Assembly: GCA_040514355.1 (NCBI GenBank)
Contig: JBEVCF010000139.1
Span: 1 to 56,594, forward strand
Direction of reading: 5' to 3'
DNA from: Opacimonas sp040514355
Lineage (GTDB): Bacteria; Pseudomonadota; Gammaproteobacteria; Enterobacterales; Alteromonadaceae
Length of the DNA: 56,594 nucleotides
Made by a program: the position numbers and the translations under genes. The notes under the pieces are model-generated. The model made no database searches. It was not told the origin of the DNA and was given only the letters and a program-made list of their open reading frames with translations. How positions within the stretch are numbered: position 1 is the first letter of the stretch; the number at the start of each line of letters is the position of its first letter. Shown piece after piece: positions 51,656 to 56,594 of the stretch.

Positions 51656-52181
51656 TGTGTTCCTCTCCTGCTTGGTTTAGTCCAATGTGGATTGTTTTTA
51701 TCTGAAAACAGCCAGCACCATCAGGGAGCATTTGCTGTACTGCAACACTAGCAGTACTGATAGTCATAATTTTGCCTGAAGACAATCCGATATGATCGCC
51801 TACGCGAGCTTTGTGTAACTTGCCATCATTGGTTGTGAATAATGCAAAATGGTGTGCATGGTTTTGAATAATGCCGGAAAAGTGAATAACATCGATGGCA
51901 TAATGCTCTAGAGGGCCTTTGTCACGGTTGAAGTCTCGTGTTAAGCAATGTTTCTTAGGTGTTAATACTGAGGCATCGGTATGTTGTAGCTGCCAAACAA
52001 AGGGATCGCGTAATGCGCTCGAGCGATACGTGTAAGGGGTAACAACAAGCATGGTAGCAGTAGGCTCGATAGTGCCATCGACTTGTGTCTGTATGCTTGC
52101 TGTGAAGCGCTTTAAATCGTCAGTGTGGTGACTACAACCACAGAGGGTAAGTAAACAGCTAAGGAATATTAACACTTTCAT
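51648..52181 (-). CDS. pilP: Type IV pilus assembly lipoprotein PilP
   Basis: PilP connects the inner membrane PilMNO platform to PilQ. The 177-residue protein has a lipoprotein signal with lipobox LTLCGC, then a region rich in polar residues and a C-terminal beta domain (VGDHIGLSSGKIMTIS) that binds PilQ in known structures. The gene lies between pilO (8 bases upstream) and pilQ (8-base overlap). Confidence 0.92.
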   Translation of the reverse strand: MKVLIFLSCLLTLCGCSHHTDDLKRFTASIQTQVDGTIEPTATMLVVTPYTYRSSALRDPFVWQLQHTDASVLTPKKHCLTRDFNRDKGPLEHYAIDVIHFSGIIQNHAHHFALFTTNDGKLHKARVGDHIGLSSGKIMTISTASVAVQQMLPDGAGCFQIKTIHIGLNQAGEEHNA

Positions 52182-52189
52182 AATAACGC

Positions 52190-52786
52190 CTAGTTTTGGT
52201 CTCGGGTATCGGTGCGATACGTTTTAGCTTGAAGGCGTAAATACAAGCCATCAATGTCTTGTTGAATAACGAAATCATGAAGTGTAACAATACGCGGTAG
52301 ACTAGCAATTTTGGTGACAAACACCCCAAAGTCGTGATAAGTACCATGCACTTCAATGTGTATCGGTAGTTCGGTGTAAAATGCCTGCGCCAAAGCAGGT
52401 TGCCAATGAAGTGATTTGAAACCCAATCCTACAGAGGTTCCTACATCGGTAATATCATCAAGTAAACCTGGTGTCTCATTACTCGACGGCAATGCTTGTA
52501 ACATAGCCACAAAATCTTGTTGAAGCTGTTGTAGTTGAGTTTCATATGCAGGTAAGTGTGCTGCGATACGATATTTTGCTGCGTATTGGTTTTTTAACGC
52601 ATTCTCTTGAGCTACTCCTTCATCTATGGTTGGCAGGAGCGGTGCTAGTAGCCAATAAAAACTCAGTCCAAATATGAACAATGCTGTCATAAGACTCATA
52701 CAGATCTTAATTTCCTTTGGCCAAATAGCGATATCGTCAAAATCTAAACTACTGATCGTTAAAAGTGATTTAAACTCAAAATTCAT
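52190..52786 (-). CDS. pilO: Type IV pilus inner membrane protein PilO
   Basis: The 198-residue protein has one membrane helix (about residues 32-50), a coiled-coil segment (NALKNQYAAKYRIAAHL) and a C-terminal ferredoxin-like domain with the motif PIHIEVHGTYHDFGVFVTKIASLPRIV (typical of PilO). It forms heterodimers with PilN. ATGA overlap with the pilN stop indicates coupling. Confidence 0.93.
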   Translation of the reverse strand: MNFEFKSLLTISSLDFDDIAIWPKEIKICMSLMTALFIFGLSFYWLLAPLLPTIDEGVAQENALKNQYAAKYRIAAHLPAYETQLQQLQQDFVAMLQALPSSNETPGLLDDITDVGTSVGLGFKSLHWQPALAQAFYTELPIHIEVHGTYHDFGVFVTKIASLPRIVTLHDFVIQQDIDGLYLRLQAKTYRTDTRDQN

Positions 52787-53370
52787 GACGATTCTCGTGT
52801 TAGGTTTGCCAAAGACAAAATGGGTGCAATGTCACTTGAGATATTAAAGGTAAGGCGGAAATGATTAACACCTTGGGCTGATGAAGGATCTGCTGCAATG
52901 GATACAATTTTTTCATCGCTAAATATATCTGACTCGTTTAGAGCACGCATAAAGGCCGACAGACGATTATTAGAATTAGATACACCATCTATGGTCATTA
53001 TGTTGTTGCTGCGACTAAAACGCATAAAGGCAATGCCATCTGGAAGTAACTGGGCGAGCGCATCGATAACAATAGGCGTTGTATTGCGTGAAATTTGTAG
53101 TTGCTCAATGAGTTTCATCTGCTGCTCTAACGCACTGCGTTTAGTCTTGATCACCATGATTTTTTCAAGCTTTAAATCCAAGGTAGTGATGGCCTGTTGT
53201 AGGTAAGCAACGCGTGTCTGCTGAACAGATATAAGATGTTGTACTCCTAAAGTCATGGTCCAAACGACACCCAAAGACAACACGGCAATACTCACTAAAA
53301 CAGTCAGAAAGAGGCGCTTTTGTTCTGCTTTGTATGCATCACGCCAAGGTAGAAGATTTATCGATGCCAT
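52783..53370 (-). CDS. pilN: Type IV pilus inner membrane protein PilN
   Basis: PilN starts with the cytoplasmic motif MASINLLPWRD, the piece that docks into PilM, then a membrane helix (about 20-40), a coiled coil and a periplasmic ferredoxin-like domain. ATG at 53370 gives 195 residues and follows GGAG; an upstream in-frame start would add 18 atypical residues. It overlaps the 3' end of pilM by 13 bases. Confidence 0.93.
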   Translation of the reverse strand: MASINLLPWRDAYKAEQKRLFLTVLVSIAVLSLGVVWTMTLGVQHLISVQQTRVAYLQQAITTLDLKLEKIMVIKTKRSALEQQMKLIEQLQISRNTTPIVIDALAQLLPDGIAFMRFSRSNNIMTIDGVSNSNNRLSAFMRALNESDIFSDEKIVSIAADPSSAQGVNHFRLTFNISSDIAPILSLANLTRESS

Positions 53371-54428
53371 GGGTTGATACTCCGCATTGATAAGCCCATT
53401 GCAATGGGCATTAAAGGTATCCAATTAGCGAGTTTGTTAGCGTTTTGCAGGCTATCAGCAAAGCGAACATACTTATTATTCAGTTCGAATACTTTACAAG
53501 AGATATTGAGTTCATTGTTGCACTGTTGAGCAATATCAGGGAGTACTGCTATTGCGCCAGATAACACGATTTGCTGTAATTCAGTATAACCTGTCGTGTG
53601 TGTGAGAAGTTGTAAAGCACGGTCCATATTTTGTTGTAGTTGCCTTATAAAAAGGGGTAAAACACGTTCGTTCCAACCAACTGGCAATGTGTTCTCTGTC
53701 AATTGTTGGAGTGCCTCTTGGCGCTCCAATTGATAATCTAGCATGATGTCTTGGAGCAATGCTGCTGTGCCAAAGTTGTGTTCTTTGGCATAACACACCA
53801 TGCCATTTACAATAACAACAACGTGCAAAAGTTCTATTCCAGTGTGTATGAAAACAGTATGTTCGTCCGCTTGTGGGTAGTTGTATAGACAGGCTGTTGC
53901 CAGCGCGTTGAGTTCGGTATCGACAATAACAGGCGATAATTGTTCTTCGCGTAATAAAATATTTCGTGAGTCGATCATGCTTCGATGGGCGGCAGTTAAC
54001 AAGATGGCGTCTTTATGCTGATGAATTGGGTGATTAACTAACCGTTCAAAATCTATGTACACGTCTTCGATCGGATAAGGGATCAAGCTATCAGCCTCAA
54101 TTAACACTTGTGTTTCTAACCATTGTTCATCTGTGTTTTCGTCTACTGATATGACCTTAGAGATAATGGAGGGACCGGCAACGGCAATGACAGAGTCGGC
54201 TTGATTGAGGTTGAGTTGATGTTTGATTTTTTTCAATGCATACCCCACTGCATCAAAATCCTTGATATTTCGTTCACTAAAGGCCGGGCCGACAATATTT
54301 TCTTGCGCCATCCCCGTAATGACAAAACCATGGTCATCGGGTTGCAGATTGATCGCTTTTAGTGCAGTTGTACCGATATCAATTCCCAATAAAGGTTTGG
54401 TTTTCTTATTAAAAACGGTAAACTTCAT
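53358..54428 (-). CDS. pilM: Type IV pilus assembly ATPase PilM
   Basis: PilM is a cytoplasmic actin-like (FtsA-fold) protein that binds the N terminus of PilN. The 356-residue protein opens with KPLLGIDIGTTALKAI (phosphate 1 motif) and has the later VDTELNALATACL and LSGAIAVLPDIA segments. It is the first gene of pilMNOPQ and is divergent from the PBP1a gene 88 bases away, an arrangement conserved in many gammaproteobacteria. Confidence 0.95.
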   Translation of the reverse strand: MKFTVFNKKTKPLLGIDIGTTALKAINLQPDDHGFVITGMAQENIVGPAFSERNIKDFDAVGYALKKIKHQLNLNQADSVIAVAGPSIISKVISVDENTDEQWLETQVLIEADSLIPYPIEDVYIDFERLVNHPIHQHKDAILLTAAHRSMIDSRNILLREEQLSPVIVDTELNALATACLYNYPQADEHTVFIHTGIELLHVVVIVNGMVCYAKEHNFGTAALLQDIMLDYQLERQEALQQLTENTLPVGWNERVLPLFIRQLQQNMDRALQLLTHTTGYTELQQIVLSGAIAVLPDIAQQCNNELNISCKVFELNNKYVRFADSLQNANKLANWIPLMPIAMGLSMRSINPWHR

Positions 54429-54516
54429 ATGTTTTTATCCTTTGCTTAAAGACGTTGTGTAATGGAGATGACACATACGTATAAAATATATGACATAGGG
54501 AAATTTTTGCGCAGTT

Positions 54517-56594
54517 ATGATGACCGTTATGAAGATATTCAGAACTTTAGTGGTGCTTGTTATACTAGGCTTTGTAGCGGTACTGGTAGGAACTTCTTCG
54601 CTTTATTTTTACTTGAGATCTGAGCTCCCAGCGGTATCGGTCTTGCGCGATATCCGCTTACAAACACCCATGCAAATATTTACTCAAGACGGTTTGCTGA
54701 TTTCTCAATACGGTGTCAAAAGAAGGATCCCAGTTACAATTGACGAGGTCCCTGAACAACTTATTCAAGCTATTTTAGCCACAGAGGATTCTCGTTTTTA
54801 TCAACATGAAGGGATTGACCCTATCGGGATAGCTCGCGCATTGGTGAACCTGATTGCCACCGGCGAGAAAGGCCAAGGGGGCTCGACCTTGACCATGCAG
54901 TTGGCACGAGGCTTCTTTTTAACCCGAGAAAAAACCTATATTCGCAAGGTCAAAGAGATTTTCATTGCTTGGCATATTGAGCAGACGCTTTCTAAGGACG
55001 AAATCCTCGAGTTATATATAAATAAAGTAGAACTGGGGCATCGCGCATTTGGTTTTGGCGCTGCTGCCCAAGTATATTATGGTAAAGACTTAAATGAATT
55101 AACCTTAGCACAGATTGCGACGTTAGCTGGATTGCCTCAAGCGCCATCAGTACTCAACCCTATTAGTCGACCTGAACGTTCGGTGGTGCGTCGTAAAATT
55201 GTGTTAGGGCGTATGCTCCAAGAAGGCTACATTGATAGCGACACCTATCGCATAGCACGTGATGCCCCAGTCACCGCGTCAAAGCACGGCGCTGAAATTG
55301 CATTTGATGCGCCGTATTTAGGTGACTTAATTTACAATGAAATGATTGATATTTTTGGTAAGGACGCAGCTGAAACCAATGGTTATAAGGTGTATGCCAC
55401 TGCCACAAGTAAGCTTCAAAAAGCGGCACAGGATGCCGTTGTCCAAAATCTTCACGATTACGATGAACGTCATGGTTATCGCGGGCATCTCACGCACATC
55501 AGTGCGTTATACGCGCAGTGGATCGCAAATAATGCGGATGACACCACACTGGAAGAAGCAACGAATTTTGATACCAGCGAAGTGCTTGAGGCTGCCACAA
55601 ACAGTTCTTCAGAGGCGGTATCAACCGCTGCGACTAATGCATCAAATAGTGTGAGTGAAGCAGAACTTGCAGTTGCTCGTGAAGCAGCACTCTTAACGGA
55701 CCTGCTCAGCAATAAACCACAATTAATCACATTACTGGCTGAATTAGATGTGGTGGATCCCAACGTGCCGGCCGTAGTGCTCAGCGTGAACGAGCAATCC
55801 GCACTCGTTCTGACAGCCTTCAATCAAGAGGTTGAATTATCTTGGCCAGGTATTGCATGGGCTCGACCCTACATCAACGACCAACGTCAAGGCCCCCATC
55901 CGCAGACAGCGACGGATGTGGTAGCGCCTGGTGATGTGGTCTATGTAAGAGAAACTAGCGAGATAGGCTGGTCACTTAGCCAGATTCCTGAGGTCAGTGG
56001 GGCGTTTGTTGCATTGGACCCCAACACAGGTGCTGTGCAAGCCATTGTCGGTGGTTACAGTTTTGACCAAAGCCAGTTTAATCGTGCGACGCAAGCTAAA
56101 CGTCAAGTTGGATCGAATATTAAACCGTTTATCTATTCAGCGGCTCTGGAAAATGGTTACACCTTGGCGAGTGTCATTAATGATGCGCCTATTAATCAAT
56201 GGGATGCCAGTAGTGGTGTCGCATGGCGTCCACAAAATTCACCTGCTGTTTATGATGGGCCCATTCGCATGCGGGTCGCATTGGGCAAATCTAAGAACGT
56301 TGTGTCTGTTCGCCTCTTACGTGGTGTAGGCATTGAAAATGCGGCCCGGTATCTAACGAATTTTGGTTTTGTATTAGATGAAATTCCACGAGATGAAACG
56401 CTTTCGCTAGGTTCCGGTTCACATACCCCTTTGGAGGTTGCTAACGGCTTTGCAGTATTTAGTAATGGTGGTTATGCCGTTGATCCTTACTTTATTGATC
56501 GCATCACCGATGCCGAAGGTAATGTGGTATGGGAGGCAAAACCCAAAGTAGCCTGTATTGAATGTTTAGCAGAAGCAGAAGCCATCCAAACAGT
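54517..56594 (+). CDS. mrcA: Penicillin-binding protein 1A, bifunctional, 3' truncated
   Basis: The frame is open to the last base, so the stop lies beyond the window. A membrane helix (about 10-30) leads to the GT51 domain with catalytic Glu in ATEDSRFYQHEG and GGSTLTMQLARG, then an OB-like insert and the start of the transpeptidase domain with SNIK (Ser near residue 533) and SKN in GKSKNVVS; the KTG motif is not reached. About 50 residues at 55537-55689, rich in Ser, Ala, Thr and Glu, interrupt the region between domains and have no counterpart in E. coli PBP1a. ATG at 54529 is another possible start. Confidence 0.94.
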   Translation, partial: MMTVMKIFRTLVVLVILGFVAVLVGTSSLYFYLRSELPAVSVLRDIRLQTPMQIFTQDGLLISQYGVKRRIPVTIDEVPEQLIQAILATEDSRFYQHEGIDPIGIARALVNLIATGEKGQGGSTLTMQLARGFFLTREKTYIRKVKEIFIAWHIEQTLSKDEILELYINKVELGHRAFGFGAAAQVYYGKDLNELTLAQIATLAGLPQAPSVLNPISRPERSVVRRKIVLGRMLQEGYIDSDTYRIARDAPVTASKHGAEIAFDAPYLGDLIYNEMIDIFGKDAAETNGYKVYATATSKLQKAAQDAVVQNLHDYDERHGYRGHLTHISALYAQWIANNADDTTLEEATNFDTSEVLEAATNSSSEAVSTAATNASNSVSEAELAVAREAALLTDLLSNKPQLITLLAELDVVDPNVPAVVLSVNEQSALVLTAFNQEVELSWPGIAWARPYINDQRQGPHPQTATDVVAPGDVVYVRETSEIGWSLSQIPEVSGAFVALDPNTGAVQAIVGGYSFDQSQFNRATQAKRQVGSNIKPFIYSAALENGYTLASVINDAPINQWDASSGVAWRPQNSPAVYDGPIRMRVALGKSKNVVSVRLLRGVGIENAARYLTNFGFVLDEIPRDETLSLGSGSHTPLEVANGFAVFSNGGYAVDPYFIDRITDAEGNVVWEAKPKVACIECLAEAEAIQT

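Noticed and set aside
1..56594. Mobile element, prophage, CRISPR array or tRNA gene
   Set aside because: I saw no transposase, integrase, phage structural gene, regular short repeats with spacers or cloverleaf sequence. The gene content is core chromosomal.

Overview
The window is chromosomal DNA of a Gram-negative gammaproteobacterium, most probably marine and related to Alteromonadales. This is inferred from the gene order (pilMNOPQ-aroK-aroB-dam, argD-astA-astD-DUF1338, a Shewanella-type PyrB, TorF-family porin, DUF2970, a putative DUF2982 protein) and moderate GC; no 16S gene is present. I see no tRNA, rRNA, CRISPR array, insertion sequence or prophage. Both ends cut genes: an ion channel on the left and PBP1a on the right.

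Layout. 1-6.3 kb: voltage-gated ion channel tail, a secreted-looking formamidase-type hydrolase coupled to kynureninase, Kdo transferase WaaA, a short-chain dehydrogenase and a beta-lactamase-fold hydrolase. 6.4-17.4 kb: purU and mltB surround a polyhydroxybutyrate (PHB) region: phaB on the plus strand, then phaZ, two phasins, ychJ, phaR, phaC and fadH on the minus strand. 17.6-28.9 kb: a TetR regulator divergent from fadH, PBP1b, glnK-amtB, an acetyltransferase, ggt, a DyP peroxidase, hemL-pyrB and a second TetR regulator. 29-37.5 kb: an RND pump, a membrane protein, a REC-Hpt phosphorelay protein and parC. 37.5-45.3 kb: an arginine-catabolism operon (argD, astA, astD, a DUF1338 oxygenase and a degenerate alpha/beta-hydrolase), then pabA, trpS and rpe. 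45.6-56.6 kb: TorF porin, two small membrane proteins, dam, aroB, aroK, the type IV pilus operon pilMNOPQ and PBP1a.

How the genes work together. The PHB genes cover reduction (PhaB), polymerisation (PhaC), granule coating (phasins), sensing (PhaR) and mobilisation (PhaZ); the thiolase PhaA is not here. The core TGCACTGCA is found exactly between the -35 and -10 boxes of phaR and inside a perfect palindrome just downstream of the phasin promoter. A related GTTGCGCCGCAAC palindrome lies upstream of that promoter, which suggests a PhaR regulon with a looped operator pair. Nitrogen control is the second theme. glnK-amtB has a sigma-54 promoter with a near-ideal NtrC site, and the TorF porin gene 25 kb away has the same architecture. 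I infer that this porin belongs to the nitrogen-starvation response.

Other points of note are a perfect operator pair between fadH and a probably leaderless tetR, a free-standing BarA-like REC-Hpt protein, an acidic channel filter, a 50-residue low-complexity insert in PBP1a, and the absence of damX and gph from the dam/rpe/trpS neighbourhood. All functional calls come from reading motifs by eye; no database search was run.
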